From: Serratia ureilytica
GTDB lineage: Bacteria > Pseudomonadota > Gammaproteobacteria > Enterobacterales > Enterobacteriaceae
NCBI RefSeq assembly: GCF_013375155.1
Contig: NZ_JABXOF010000011.1
Coordinates: 124,001 to 188,000, forward strand
Length of the DNA stretch: 64,000 bases
Direction of reading: 5' to 3'
Made by a program: the position numbers and the translations under genes. Position 1 is the stretch's first letter; each line of letters opens with the position of its first letter. Below are positions 17,788 through 27,821 of the stretch, piece after piece. Below the pieces are notes generated by a model, which saw nothing but the letters and a program-made list of their open reading frames with translations, was not told the origin of the DNA and ran no database searches.

Positions 17788-19092
17788 TTAACGTTCGTTC
17801 AGCGAGCGCAGATGATCGTCGCGGCGCAGCGTCATCAGCGCAAACAGGCTGACCACCGACGTGGCGACCACATAGTAGGCGGGAATGTCGATATTGCCGG
17901 TCTGTTTGATGAGGCCGGTGATAATCAGCCCGGCCGAGCCGGAAAACACCGCATTGGACAGCGAGTAAGCCAGCCCCAGGCCGGTATAGCGCACCCGGGT
18001 CGGGAACATCTCCGCCAGCATCGCCGGGCCGGGACCGGCCAGCAGGCCGACCACGGCGCCGGCGATCATGACTGCCAGCCCTTTGATCCACAGTGAGCTC
18101 TGCGCATCCTGCAACAGGTGCAGCAGCGGGAAGGTGAACAGGATCACCGCCGCCACCGCCGTCAGCATCACCGTTTTTCGTCCCAGCCTGTCGCTGATGA
18201 TGCCCGCCGGCAGGATGGTCAGGGCGAAACCGACGTTGGCCAGCACCGTCGCCACTAGCGCTTGCTGGAAGGTGGCGTGCAGCGAGGTTTGCAAATAGGA
18301 AGGCATCACCACCAGGAAGGTATAGCCGGCGGCCGACCAGCCCATCATGCGGCCGATGCCGACCAGAATGGTTTTCACCACGCCGCCCAGCTTCACTTCC
18401 GGTGGGGTGATAGCGTGTTCCGCATGTTGCTGCGCCTGAGTAAACGTCGGCGTTTCCTCAAGCTTGAGCCGCAGCCACAGCGCCACGGCGCCCATCGGCA
18501 GCGCCAGCAGGAAGGGAATGCGCCAGCCCCAGTCATGCAACTGCTGCACGCTCAGCAGCGCGGCCAGCAGCGCCACCAGCCCGGCGCCGGCCAACAGGCC
18601 GAGCGCGACGGTCAGCGATTGCCAGGCGCCGAACAGCCCGCGCTTGCCCTTTGGGGCGAACTCGGTCATCAGCGACACGGCGCCGCCGAATTCGCCGCCG
18701 GCGAACAGCCCCTGGAACATACGCAGCAGCGTCAGCAGCAGCGGGGCGGCGACGCCGATCGAGGCATAGGTCGGCATGACGCCGATCAACGCCGTCGCCA
18801 GCGTCATCAGCAGCAGGACCGCAATCAGCGTCGGACGACGGCCGATGCGATCGCCGATGCGGCCGAAGATCACCGCGCCGATCGGCCGGCAGAAAAACGC
18901 CAGCGCGAAGGCGGCGTAGGTGAGGATCAGGCTGGTGATTTCATTTTCACCCTGCAGCGTGAAAAAATTGGCGGCGATAACGGTGGCCAGGAACCCGTAC
19001 ACCCCGAACTCGTACCATTCGATAAAGTTGCCGACCGAGCCGGCCAGCAACGCCTGACGCGACCGGCGCGCGTCGAGAGTCTGTTGATTCAT
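17788..19092 (-). CDS. MHS-family MFS transporter (metabolite:H+ symporter)
   Basis: This 434-residue inner-membrane protein has 12 predicted segments and the motifs of the metabolite:proton symporter family, to which ProP, ShiA and KgtP belong. Seen are GNFIEWYEFGVYGFLA at the N-terminus, FGRIGDRIGRRPTL in the 2-3 loop, RMFQGLFAGGEFGGA in helix 4 and EMFPTRVRYTGLGLAYSL in the second half. The substrate cannot be told from sequence; organic acids, osmolytes or dicarboxylates are possible. I prefer the ATG at 19092, since the in-frame ATG at 19104 lacks a ribosome-binding site. It seems to be transcribed alone. Confidence 0.8.
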   Translation of the reverse strand: MNQQTLDARRSRQALLAGSVGNFIEWYEFGVYGFLATVIAANFFTLQGENEITSLILTYAAFALAFFCRPIGAVIFGRIGDRIGRRPTLIAVLLLMTLATALIGVMPTYASIGVAAPLLLTLLRMFQGLFAGGEFGGAVSLMTEFAPKGKRGLFGAWQSLTVALGLLAGAGLVALLAALLSVQQLHDWGWRIPFLLALPMGAVALWLRLKLEETPTFTQAQQHAEHAITPPEVKLGGVVKTILVGIGRMMGWSAAGYTFLVVMPSYLQTSLHATFQQALVATVLANVGFALTILPAGIISDRLGRKTVMLTAVAAVILFTFPLLHLLQDAQSSLWIKGLAVMIAGAVVGLLAGPGPAMLAEMFPTRVRYTGLGLAYSLSNAVFSGSAGLIITGLIKQTGNIDIPAYYVVATSVVSLFALMTLRRDDHLRSLNER

Positions 19093-19182
19093 CCCCGTTC
19101 CCATACTTTTGATTTATTGTTCGTCAGTTCTAAATTTATACGACAAAACAATCAATTGATTTCAGCGGGAACTGTGAGGCGC

Positions 19183-19569
19183 TCAGCGCATGCCGTCGAT
19201 ACGCCACCATTCGGGGCAAACATCGGCGAACGCATGTGAGGTCGGGCGCAGCTCCGGCAGATTGGCCCGATCGAAGCTGCCGGTGGCCAGCGCCACCGTC
19301 GGCTCGTCGTCGATCGCCCCCAGCGTGCTGCCGCAGCGCGGGCAAAAGGCGCGGCTGGAATAGGGTGAAGAACGGTAGAGTGTGGGCATGCCGCCCGGGC
19401 CGTTCCACTCGATGGCCTGACGCGGAAATTCGACCCAGCAGAGCGTCGGCGCGCCGGAGTGACGGCGGCAAAAATCGCAGGAACAGCTGTGCGGATTGCC
19501 AGGCAGGCCGCGTGCCTGAAAGCGAATATATCCGCACAGGCAGCCGCCGCTATAGCAGGGATTTTCCAT
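19183..19569 (-). CDS. GFA-family zinc protein
   Basis: This 128-residue protein has the glutathione-dependent formaldehyde-activating enzyme (GFA) fold. Its zinc-binding cysteines are in the motifs CLCGYIRF (N-terminus), CSCDFCRRHSG (middle) and CPRCGS (C-terminal half). Most members have no demonstrated activity on formaldehyde; the family name reflects one enzyme. The ATG at 19569 is preceded by GGAG at good spacing, so the longer open frame is not needed. Its function here is unknown. It lies between a transporter and a phloroglucinol hydrolase-like gene on the same strand but is not tightly linked to either. Confidence 0.8.
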   Translation of the reverse strand: MENPCYSGGCLCGYIRFQARGLPGNPHSCSCDFCRRHSGAPTLCWVEFPRQAIEWNGPGGMPTLYRSSPYSSRAFCPRCGSTLGAIDDEPTVALATGSFDRANLPELRPTSHAFADVCPEWWRIDGMR

Positions 19570-19653
19570 GATATCTCCGTCATGAGCGCAGGGGAAAACG
19601 ATGAAAATCACTATAGCGATATCGCGAAAAATTAACAGGTCCCCGCTGATGCA

Positions 19654-20352
19654 TTACCAGAGCAGCGGCGCCGGCTCGCGGCCGTTTTCGGCGTAGTACA
19701 GCGACGGCAGGAACTGCGCCAGATAGCTGAACTCGTTGTAGCAGTGGCGCATCAGGTTAAACCCGATGTCGTCCGACAGTTCGTCGTGGGCGTTGGCGCA
19801 GGCTTTACCCAGCAGGAAACGGCTGCGCAGCACGCACCCGTAGGGCGTATCGCGCGCCAGATGCAGCATCTCGCCGTCGCAGGGATCGCCGTTGTCATCC
19901 AACGCCACCTGGTCGCCGAAGCCGATGCGCGCGCACACGGCGGCGGAGAGCGCCTGCGCGTCACGCGCCTGGCGCAGCGGTTGCGGCGCGAAGAAGTCCT
20001 CGGCGGCGTGGAATTTGAGGCGCGCCGCGACCGGTGGCAGCTCCGCCAGCCATTCGACCGCTTCGATGCTGGCGCCGACGTAGCTTTCCCCTTTTTTCCA
20101 ATGGCGGTCCCAGCCGCGATGTTCAACGTGATCGTGCGGGTGCCACCAGTTGATGTGCTGCGTGTTCTCAAAGAAGGTGAACCACCAGTCCAGCATGCGC
20201 CCCTTGCAGCCGTGCAGATCGGTACGGACCGCGACGGTCAGCAAACCGTCGGCGCTGCGACTCAGCCCCATCTCCAGCCGCAGCGGTTCAGGTTTGAGCA
20301 ACTCGTTGATATCGTTAACGCCCCACGGCGCCAGCAGGGAAGGATGTGTCAT
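19654..20352 (-). CDS. 2,4-diacetylphloroglucinol hydrolase-like protein (PhlG family)
   Basis: This 232-residue protein resembles the DAPG hydrolase family. PhlG cleaves a carbon-carbon bond of the Pseudomonas antibiotic 2,4-diacetylphloroglucinol to give the far less toxic monoacetyl form, using zinc bound by histidines and glutamates. Here the histidine-rich HINWWHPHDHVEHRGWDRHW segment, the FHAAEDFF segment and the C-terminal LMRHCYNEFSYLAQFLP helix with His and Glu fit such a site. It is shorter than Pseudomonas PhlG. No phloroglucinol biosynthesis gene (phlACBD) is in the window, so a detoxifying role, or action on a related acylated phenol, is inferred. It is divergent from a TetR gene across a perfect operator. 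Confidence 0.72.
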   Translation of the reverse strand: MTHPSLLAPWGVNDINELLKPEPLRLEMGLSRSADGLLTVAVRTDLHGCKGRMLDWWFTFFENTQHINWWHPHDHVEHRGWDRHWKKGESYVGASIEAVEWLAELPPVAARLKFHAAEDFFAPQPLRQARDAQALSAAVCARIGFGDQVALDDNGDPCDGEMLHLARDTPYGCVLRSRFLLGKACANAHDELSDDIGFNLMRHCYNEFSYLAQFLPSLYYAENGREPAPLLW

Positions 20353-20365
20353 AATGGGTTCCTGT

Positions 20366-20400
20366 TTTATTTTGGAAACGAATCGTGTTTCCAAAATAAA
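20366..20400. promoter_or_regulatory. TetR-type operator between the PhlG-like and TetR genes
   Basis: A 14-bp perfect inverted repeat (TTTATTTTGGAAAC and its complement) is separated by 7 bp. It lies in the 93-bp divergent region, just upstream of the hydrolase start, and is the natural binding site for the adjacent TetR regulator. Confidence 0.85.
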
Positions 20401-20445
20401 GTTATGCCGCTATGCTGAGTCTGTCAATGCTTGTGAGGAATAAAT

Positions 20446-21090
20446 ATGGCGAACCCGAATGAAGAACCGCTGCGTGCTCGCGGCCGGCCGGCCACGCCGG
20501 AAACGGCGCTGCGCGCCGCGCTGGCGCAGGCGACGCTGGCGCTGTTGCTCGACGGCGGCTATGCCGCAGCAACGGTGGATGCGGTGGCGAAACGCGCCGG
20601 GGTGGCTAAAAAAACCCTGTATCGCTTTGCGGCCAATCGCGACGAACTGGTGGCGCAGGCGGTGAGCGGCTGGACCGATGCGTTTCAGCCGGCCTTCGCC
20701 CAGGATGCCGGGCGGTGGGAGGCGGTGGCGCCGCTGTTGGAAAAAGGGCTGAAGGCGGTGGCGCAGCAGGTATTGAGCGCCGAAGCGGTGGGGATGTTTC
20801 GGCTGCTGCAAAGCGAGTTTCCGGGGCGCGAGGCGCTGCTGGACAGCTATCAGCGCAACGGCATTCTGCGCGGACGGGCGACGGTGGCGGACTGGCTGCG
20901 GCGCCAGCAGCAGTGCGGGTGGCTGCGTGAGCGCGACTGGGCGCAAACCAGCGATCTGCTGTTGGCGATGGCCATCGCCGAACCGCTGCGGCAGATGACG
21001 CTGGGGCTGTTGCCGCCCGGCAGCGCGATCGACGAGCGCATCGCGGCGGCGGTGGCGCTGGTGATGCCGGGTTTGCTGGCGGAAGGATGA
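20446..21090 (+). CDS. TetR-family repressor
   Basis: This 214-residue protein has an N-terminal TetR helix-turn-helix at about residues 25-70 (TVDAVAKRAGVAKKTLYRF) and a helical C-terminal ligand domain with a tryptophan-containing region (VADWLRRQQQCGWL). The divergent arrangement and the shared inverted repeat say that it represses the PhlG-like hydrolase and itself. In Pseudomonas, phlG is controlled by the TetR protein PhlH, whose ligands are phloroglucinols; this pair may be analogous. TGAGGAATAAAT precedes the ATG. A perfect bidirectional terminator follows. Confidence 0.8.
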   Translation: MANPNEEPLRARGRPATPETALRAALAQATLALLLDGGYAAATVDAVAKRAGVAKKTLYRFAANRDELVAQAVSGWTDAFQPAFAQDAGRWEAVAPLLEKGLKAVAQQVLSAEAVGMFRLLQSEFPGREALLDSYQRNGILRGRATVADWLRRQQQCGWLRERDWAQTSDLLLAMAIAEPLRQMTLGLLPPGSAIDERIAAAVALVMPGLLAEG

Positions 21091-21098
21091 AAACAAGA

Positions 21099-21120
21099 AA
21101 GGGCCGAAAGTTCGGCCCTT
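21099..21120. terminator. Bidirectional terminator between tetR and pckA
   Basis: The perfect stem AAGGGCCGAA/TTCGGCCCTT with a two-base loop serves convergent transcription from both sides. Confidence 0.85.
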
Positions 21121-21146
21121 AAACAGCAGGATGCTAAACGTCTGCG

Positions 21147-22766
21147 TTACAGCTTCGGCCCGGCGTTCACCAGCTTTTCGCCCGCCTGGGTGACGGTATA
21201 TTTGGCGAAGTTATCGATAAAGCGCTGCGCCAGATCCTGCGCTTTCTCCTGCCACAGCGATTCGTCGGCGTAGGTTTTGCGCGGATCGAGGATCGACGGA
21301 TCGACACCCGGCAGCGCGGTCGGCACTGCCAGCCCGAAGATCGGCAGCGTGAAGGTGTCGGCCTGCTCAATGTCGCCATTCAAGATGGCGTCGATGATGC
21401 CGCGCGTATCTTTGATCGAGATACGCTTGCCGCTGCCGTTCCAGCCGGTGTTGACCAGGTAAGCCTGGGCGCCGGCGGCCTCCATGCGTTTCACCAGCAC
21501 TTCAGCGTATTGCGTCGGGTGCAGCGTCAGGAACGCGGCACCGAAGCAGGCGGAGAAGGTCGGCGTCGGGGCGGTGATGCCGCGCTCGGTGCCGGCCAGC
21601 TTGGCGGTGAAGCCGGACAGGAAGTGGTATTGGGTCTGCTCCGGCGTCAGGCGCGACACCGGCGGCAGCACGCCGAAGGCGTCGGCGGTCAGGAAGATGA
21701 TCTTGCGCGCGTGGCCGGCTTTGGACACCGGTTTGACGATGTTCTCGATGTGATAAATCGGGTAAGAGACGCGGGTGTTCTCGGTTTTGCTGGCGTCGTC
21801 GAAGTCGATGCTGCCGTCGGCCCGCACGGTGACGTTTTCGAGCAGCGCATCGCGGCGGATCGCCTGATAGATTTCCGGCTCCGCCTGCGGCGACAGCTTG
21901 ATGGTTTTGGCGTAGCAGCCGCCTTCGAAGTTGAACACGCCGTCGTCGTCCCAGCCGTGCTCGTCATCGCCGATCAGCTGGCGTTTCGGATCGGTGGAGA
22001 GGGTGGTTTTGCCGGTGCCGGACAGGCCGAAGAACACCGCCACGTCGCCTTGCTTGCCGACGTTGGCCGAGCAGTGCATCGAGGCGATGCCCTTCAGCGG
22101 CAGCAGATAGTTCATGATCGAGAACAGGCCTTTCTTCATCTCGCCGCCGTACCAGGTGCCGCCGATCAGCTGCATGCGCTCGGTCAGGTTGAAAGCGACG
22201 AAGTTTTCCGAGTGCAGCCCTTGCTGTTGCCAGTCCGGGTTGGTGCATTTGGCGCCGTTCAACACCACGAAGTCCGGCTCAAAGTCCGCCAGCTCGGCGT
22301 CGCTTGGGCGGATAAACATGTTTTTCACGAAGTGCGCCTGCCAGGCCACCTCGGTGATGAAGCGCACCTTCAGGCGCGTATCGGCGTTGGCGCCGCAGAA
22401 GGCATCCACCACGAACAGACGCTTGCCGGAGAGCTGGTTGCCCACCAGCGTCTTCAGATGCTGCCAGACTTCCGGCGACAGCGGCTGGTTGTCGTTCTTG
22501 CCGGTACCGTTGTCGGACCACCAGACGGTGTCGCGCGTGGTGTCGTCGCGCACGATGTATTTGTCTTTCGGCGAACGGCCAGTAAATTCGCCGGTCGCGA
22601 CGTTGACCGCCCCCAGTTGGGTGAGGGTGCCGCGTTCCAGCGGCGGCAGGTCGGCGCGGGTCTCTTCGGCGAACAGCAATTCATAGCTGGGGTTATAGAC
22701 GATGTCGGCGGCCTGATGGATGCCGTAGCGAGCGAGGGTTTGTGGGGTAACAGCGCGTGAAGACAT
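21147..22766 (-). CDS. pckA: Phosphoenolpyruvate carboxykinase (ATP)
   Basis: This 539-residue enzyme makes phosphoenolpyruvate and CO2 from oxaloacetate with ATP, the entry step of gluconeogenesis. The kinase P-loop [14 protein letters not shown] covers residues 245-258 and is followed by the metal-binding DDEHGW segment. The oxaloacetate region [14 protein letters not shown] near residue 61 and the [14 protein letters not shown] segment are typical. Length matches E. coli PckA (540). It is monocistronic, with a long upstream region shared with the divergent CitS-like gene. Confidence 0.97.
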   Translation of the reverse strand: MSSRAVTPQTLARYGIHQAADIVYNPSYELLFAEETRADLPPLERGTLTQLGAVNVATGEFTGRSPKDKYIVRDDTTRDTVWWSDNGTGKNDNQPLSPEVWQHLKTLVGNQLSGKRLFVVDAFCGANADTRLKVRFITEVAWQAHFVKNMFIRPSDAELADFEPDFVVLNGAKCTNPDWQQQGLHSENFVAFNLTERMQLIGGTWYGGEMKKGLFSIMNYLLPLKGIASMHCSANVGKQGDVAVFFGLSGTGKTTLSTDPKRQLIGDDEHGWDDDGVFNFEGGCYAKTIKLSPQAEPEIYQAIRRDALLENVTVRADGSIDFDDASKTENTRVSYPIYHIENIVKPVSKAGHARKIIFLTADAFGVLPPVSRLTPEQTQYHFLSGFTAKLAGTERGITAPTPTFSACFGAAFLTLHPTQYAEVLVKRMEAAGAQAYLVNTGWNGSGKRISIKDTRGIIDAILNGDIEQADTFTLPIFGLAVPTALPGVDPSILDPRKTYADESLWQEKAQDLAQRFIDNFAKYTVTQAGEKLVNAGPKL

Positions 22767-23198
22767 ATTCTACTTCCTTATGAGTCATATTATGCCTTTT
22801 TCCCGTGCGGTGCCGCGCGCAGGATTAAGGTTCGGATCAAGCTGACCGGATTCAGCTAATGGCGTTTCCGGTTCTTTATTAATAAAGCAGGGGGCTTTTT
22901 CGCCCTCCTATAGCATAGCAGCGAATTTAAGCCTGATTACTTTAATTACAAAATGCTGACGATAATTAATTAAAACCAACCTTGGCGGAGGGTCACAATA
23001 TTGAATTCCCTCAGCGTAATTTAGTTTTGCATTTTTATTTTTTATCATATTGTCAGTGCTGTCTACTGTTTTATTTCTTATTAGAAAAAGCGAAATCCGC
23101 AATAGGGTTTTTGTAATTAGTTGTTTTCACTTGGCTATGGCGGGATTATTGCGCCAGGTGAATCTAACCGTACTGTACGCTTGTCAGCAGGGTGAATA
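22767..23198. other. Divergent intergenic region, pckA and CitS-like gene
   Basis: This 432-bp AT-rich region should hold the promoters of both genes. A near-perfect inverted repeat, TTCACTTGGC at 23126-23135 and GCCAGGTGAA at 23153-23162, lies 37 bp before the transporter start and could be an operator or an RNA hairpin. A minus-strand 64-codon frame at 22908-23102 has no convincing start signal. I see no clear CRP site. Confidence 0.4.
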
Positions 23199-24542
23199 AT
23201 GAAACAGATAAATGCAGAAATAGCCTGTGATAAAAATACGGCATCGTCCGAATCATCAGGATTAATTAATCAACTTCGTCAAATAGATATCGGTGCGGTG
23301 CCGATCGCGTTGTTTATCACGATTTGCGCCATCGTGGCGATTTCCGCCTACGCCAACTTCCTGCCGAAGAATATGATCGGCGGCCTGGCGGTGATAATGA
23401 CGCTGGGCTTTGCGTTGGCGCAGTTGGGTAAAAGCATTCCCGTGCTGCGCGATATCGGCGGGCCGGCCATTCTGTGTTTGATGGTGCCGTCGGTGCTGGT
23501 CTACTTCAACGTGTTCCAGCCCAACGTCATGGGCACCGTCCATCTGCTGATGAAAGACGCCAACCTGCTTTATTTCGTCATCGCCAGTCTGGTGGTCGGC
23601 AGCATTCTCGGCATGAACCGGGTGATCCTGATCCAGGGGATGATTCGCATGTTCGTGCCGCTGGTGGTGGGCACGGTCACGGCGGTGATCACCGGGCTGC
23701 TGGTGGGGAAACTGTTCGGCTTCACCTTCTATCACACCTTCTTCTTTATCATCGTGCCGATCATCGGCGGCGGCATCGGCGAGGGCATTTTACCGCTGTC
23801 GCTGGCCTATTCGGCGATCCTGGGATCGACACCGGACGTCTACGTCGCGCAGCTGGCGCCGGCGGCGGTGCTGGGTAATATCTTCGCCATCGTGACCGCC
23901 GGGGTGCTGGCGCGCATCGGCATGCAGCGCAAGGCGCTGAGCGGCGACGGCATGCTGATCCGTTCGGCGCAGGAGAACGCGATGTTCGCCATCAAGGAAC
24001 AAAGCGGCAACGTCGATTTCCAACTGATGGGCGGCGGGCTGCTGGTGATCTGCGCCTTCTTTATCGTCGGCGGCCTGTTCGAGCATATCGTGCATATCCC
24101 TGGCCCGGTGCTGATGATCCTGTTCGCGGTGCTGTGCAAATACTGCCGGGTGATCCCGGCCTCGATGGAGACCGGCGCGCACAGTTTCTATAAGTTCGTC
24201 TCCACCGCGTTGGTGTGGCCGCTGATGATCGGTCTGGGCATGCTGTACGTGCCGCTGGAAAGCGTGGTTGCGGTGTTCTCGGTCGGCTATGTGGTGGTCT
24301 GCGGCTCGGTGGTGCTGTCGATGGGGTTGGTCAGTTTCCTGATTGCGCCTTACCTGAAGATGTTCCCGGTGGAAGCGGCGATCGTCACCTGCTGTCACAG
24401 CGGCCTGGGCGGCACCGGCGACGTGGCGATCCTGTCGGCGTCCAACCGCATGGGGCTGATGCCGTTCGCCCAAATCGCTACGCGCATCGGCGGCGCTTCC
24501 ACGGTCATTGGCGCGACGCTGTTGCTCGGTTGGTTAGTCTGA
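23199..24542 (+). CDS. 2-hydroxycarboxylate transporter, CitS family
   Basis: This 447-residue inner-membrane protein belongs to the 2HCT family. It shows the two GGxG-containing reentrant-loop motifs that define the family: GGGIGEGILPLSLAYS in the first half and GLGGTGDVAILSASNRM in the second. The second-loop arginine near the C-terminus (ATRIGG) that contacts substrate in CitS is also present. Length matches Klebsiella CitS (446). The family moves citrate or malate with sodium or protons. None of the citrate fermentation genes (citAB, citCDEFG, oad) are adjacent, so it may serve aerobic uptake or be controlled from elsewhere. Confidence 0.85.
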   Translation: MKQINAEIACDKNTASSESSGLINQLRQIDIGAVPIALFITICAIVAISAYANFLPKNMIGGLAVIMTLGFALAQLGKSIPVLRDIGGPAILCLMVPSVLVYFNVFQPNVMGTVHLLMKDANLLYFVIASLVVGSILGMNRVILIQGMIRMFVPLVVGTVTAVITGLLVGKLFGFTFYHTFFFIIVPIIGGGIGEGILPLSLAYSAILGSTPDVYVAQLAPAAVLGNIFAIVTAGVLARIGMQRKALSGDGMLIRSAQENAMFAIKEQSGNVDFQLMGGGLLVICAFFIVGGLFEHIVHIPGPVLMILFAVLCKYCRVIPASMETGAHSFYKFVSTALVWPLMIGLGMLYVPLESVVAVFSVGYVVVCGSVVLSMGLVSFLIAPYLKMFPVEAAIVTCCHSGLGGTGDVAILSASNRMGLMPFAQIATRIGGASTVIGATLLLGWLV

Positions 24543-24564
24543 GTCCAGAGTGTGTTATGGATAG

Positions 24565-24591
24565 CCGGGGTTGGATTGCCCCGGTTTTTTT
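24565..24591 (+). terminator. Rho-independent terminator after the CitS-like gene
   Basis: The stem CCGGGG/CCCCGG is followed by TTTTTTT. Confidence 0.9.
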
Positions 24592-26289
<1,698 letters not shown>

Positions 26290-26373
26290 TTCAGGCAACA
26301 AAAATAGGGCGTTTTGGGCAAAAACCCGACAATTCCTATTAATTACGTCATATTAGCGTGACATAGTAGCGCG

Positions 26374-26407
26374 CAGAAGGCCGGGCTTGCATACCTCGGG
26401 CTTCTGT
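26374..26407 (+). other. Hairpin downstream of the serralysin gene
   Basis: CAGAAGGCC and GGGCTTCTG form an imperfect stem 85 bases after the stop. It lacks a T run but may protect or end the protease mRNA. Confidence 0.4.
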
Positions 26408-26410
26408 CGG

Positions 26411-26435
26411 ATCGCCAACCTTTTCGGTTGGCGAT
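26411..26435. terminator. Terminator-like hairpin
   Basis: The perfect ten-pair stem ATCGCCAACC/GGTTGGCGAT with a TTTTC loop touches the stop codon of the minus-strand gene and lies in the convergent region. T-rich sequence (TCATTTTCC) follows on the plus strand. Confidence 0.6.
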
Positions 26436-26645
26436 TCATTTTCCGCCTTTCAGCATGTTGATGGCGGCGCCGAGCAGGATACGCCGTTCGATGTCGTTGC
26501 TCTCGGCCAGCTGCCGCGCCAGATGTTTCTCCAGCGTTTCCACCGACAGCGCCTCGCCGCGATGGCGCAGCTGCATCACGCTGTCGCCGATCAGGCGCGC
26601 GACTTCATCCCATACGGGTTTAATCTCCTGTTCCGAGAACGTCAT
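26436..26645 (-). CDS. Small YmgB/AriR-like biofilm or stress regulator (tentative)
   Basis: This 69-residue protein is entirely helical by composition. The pattern of a helix, the loop HRGEALSVETLEKHLARQL and a helix ending GAAINML resembles the YmgB/AriR family of small enterobacterial connector proteins, which affect biofilm formation, acid resistance and Rcs signalling. The resemblance is to the pattern, not to close sequence, so the assignment is tentative. It stands alone, convergent with the protease gene. Confidence 0.5.
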   Translation of the reverse strand: MTFSEQEIKPVWDEVARLIGDSVMQLRHRGEALSVETLEKHLARQLAESNDIERRILLGAAINMLKGGK

Positions 26646-26804
26646 GGCCTACACCTCGGTGGGTTGATTTTCGCCCAATGTAGCAGTTGAACTGCGGCTT
26701 CGCTACCGACGGCCAAAAACAGGAAGCATAAAAAACAAGCCATCAGTATTTCTTCTGGTTTTTGCGCTCAATACTGGCAATGTCGAAAAGCAGGAGAACA
26801 CATC

Positions 26805-26957
26805 ATGAACTGGGTCGAAACCTTCGCGGAGTACTACCGCCTCAGCCGCACGGGTGAAACGCAACATTGGCTGTGCCGTCGCTGGTTGCCACAGGGGGAA
26901 GCGCGTCTGGCCTATTTGCGCGAGTTACTGGAGCCGACCGCGGCGCCGCGGCGGTGA
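26805..26957 (+). CDS. Unrecognised small protein (50 residues)
   Basis: ATG at 26805 is preceded by GCAGGAGAACACATC, a strong ribosome-binding site at eight-base spacing. The product starts MNWVETFAEYYRLS, is rich in Arg, Trp and Tyr and has no membrane segment. The frame ends at 26957, close to the end of the convergent small membrane gene. I do not recognise a family. The ribosome-binding site makes translation likely. Confidence 0.5.
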   Translation: MNWVETFAEYYRLSRTGETQHWLCRRWLPQGEARLAYLRELLEPTAAPRR

Positions 26958-26995
26958 GCAGGGCGCCGGCGGTTGGCCGACGTCGTTTTATGGGA

Positions 26996-27103
26996 TTAAC
27001 CGAACGCTATCGCCGCCCAACGCAACAGCAGCAACGCCAGGCAGATCAGCAGCAGCACCACCACCATTTTACTGAGCTTGTTGCCCATGCGTTTTGTCGC
27101 CAC
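26996..27103 (-). CDS. Small single-pass membrane protein (35 residues)
   Basis: GTG at 27103 follows AGAGGG at suitable distance, 11 bases after the stop of the next small gene upstream. The product has a short basic N-terminus (VATKRMGNKLSK) and one hydrophobic helix (VVVLLLICLALLLLRWAA). This is the size class of accessory subunits such as CydX or KdpF, but I do not recognise it. An internal ATG at 27088 could give a 30-residue form. Confidence 0.5.
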   Translation of the reverse strand: MATKRMGNKLSKMVVVLLLICLALLLLRWAAIAFG

Positions 27104-27114
27104 GTCGCCCTCTC

Positions 27115-27225
27115 TTAACTGAAATACCATCCGCCGGCGATGGCGATGAGCAACAGCGTCGCCAACGCGACGCTGTTGAGTAAATCGCTGAAGGTATCGT
27201 CAGCATCGAAATCGTCTTGCAGCAT
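27115..27225 (-). CDS. Small single-pass membrane protein (36 residues), acidic N-terminus
   Basis: ATG at 27225 follows AGGCGG at about five bases. The product has an acidic N-terminus (MLQDDFDADDTFSDLL) and one hydrophobic helix ending GGWYFS. It precedes the basic 35-residue protein by 11 bases on the same strand, so the two form a mini-operon. Opposite charges on the two N-termini suggest they could pair; that is inference. I do not recognise the family. An in-frame upstream ATG at 27246 lacks a ribosome-binding site. Confidence 0.5.
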   Translation of the reverse strand: MLQDDFDADDTFSDLLNSVALATLLLIAIAGGWYFS

Positions 27226-27424
27226 GTTGCCGCCTGGCGTTGCCATTGAGTGAATAATGTTCACAGTATGCGCCCCGTAGCGCTGAAGGCACAGCGAAGA
27301 ACGGTAAAAACTCGTAAAGACGGCGCTGGCATAACGCGCAGTCGCGCTTGTGACGGATGCAGACGGCCGCCAATACGTTGTACTATCCTGTCTGCATTGA
27401 GGCATTTTTCCAAAAGGTATAATC

Positions 27425-27817
27425 ATGGCGACGGCAATTCCACAGAAATACGAGCACCTTGAGCGCTGGGCGTTCGGCGATACCGAACAGCAGGCCGATG
27501 AAGTGGTGCAATTGATTTTGAACGGCACCAAAACGGCGACCTGCTCCAACCTGGACGGCGAGGGCATCCCACAGGCCGGCGATCGGTTCCTGGTGGTGGA
27601 CGGCAAGGGAGAGCCGGTCTGCGCGGTTGAGCTGACCGCGGTGGAAATGAAAACGTACGATCAGGTCGATGAAGTGCACGCCTTTGCCGAAGGCGAGGGC
27701 GATCGTTCGCTGGCGCATTGGCGCAAAGAGCTACAACGCTTCTTCGAAGAGTACGATCTGTTCTCGCCGGACATGACGCTGGTGCTGATGAATTTCAAAG
27801 TCGTCGACAAGTTCTAA
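27425..27817 (+). CDS. ASCH domain protein
   Basis: This 130-residue protein is a single ASCH domain, a beta-barrel related to PUA. Seen are the WAFGDTEQQADEVVQLILNG start, the GTKTATCS motif with the conserved lysine, and GEPVCAVELTAVEM leading to the core strand. Proteins of this family bind RNA or nucleosides; some act as ribonucleases or amidohydrolases. The role here is unknown. The next gene starts four bases after its stop, so they are likely cotranscribed. Confidence 0.8.
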   Translation: MATAIPQKYEHLERWAFGDTEQQADEVVQLILNGTKTATCSNLDGEGIPQAGDRFLVVDGKGEPVCAVELTAVEMKTYDQVDEVHAFAEGEGDRSLAHWRKELQRFFEEYDLFSPDMTLVLMNFKVVDKF

Positions 27818-27821
27818 ACTG

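Noticed and set aside
22908-23102. 64-codon minus-strand frame between pckA and the CitS-like gene
   Set aside because: It lies in AT-rich regulatory DNA and lacks a convincing start or family.
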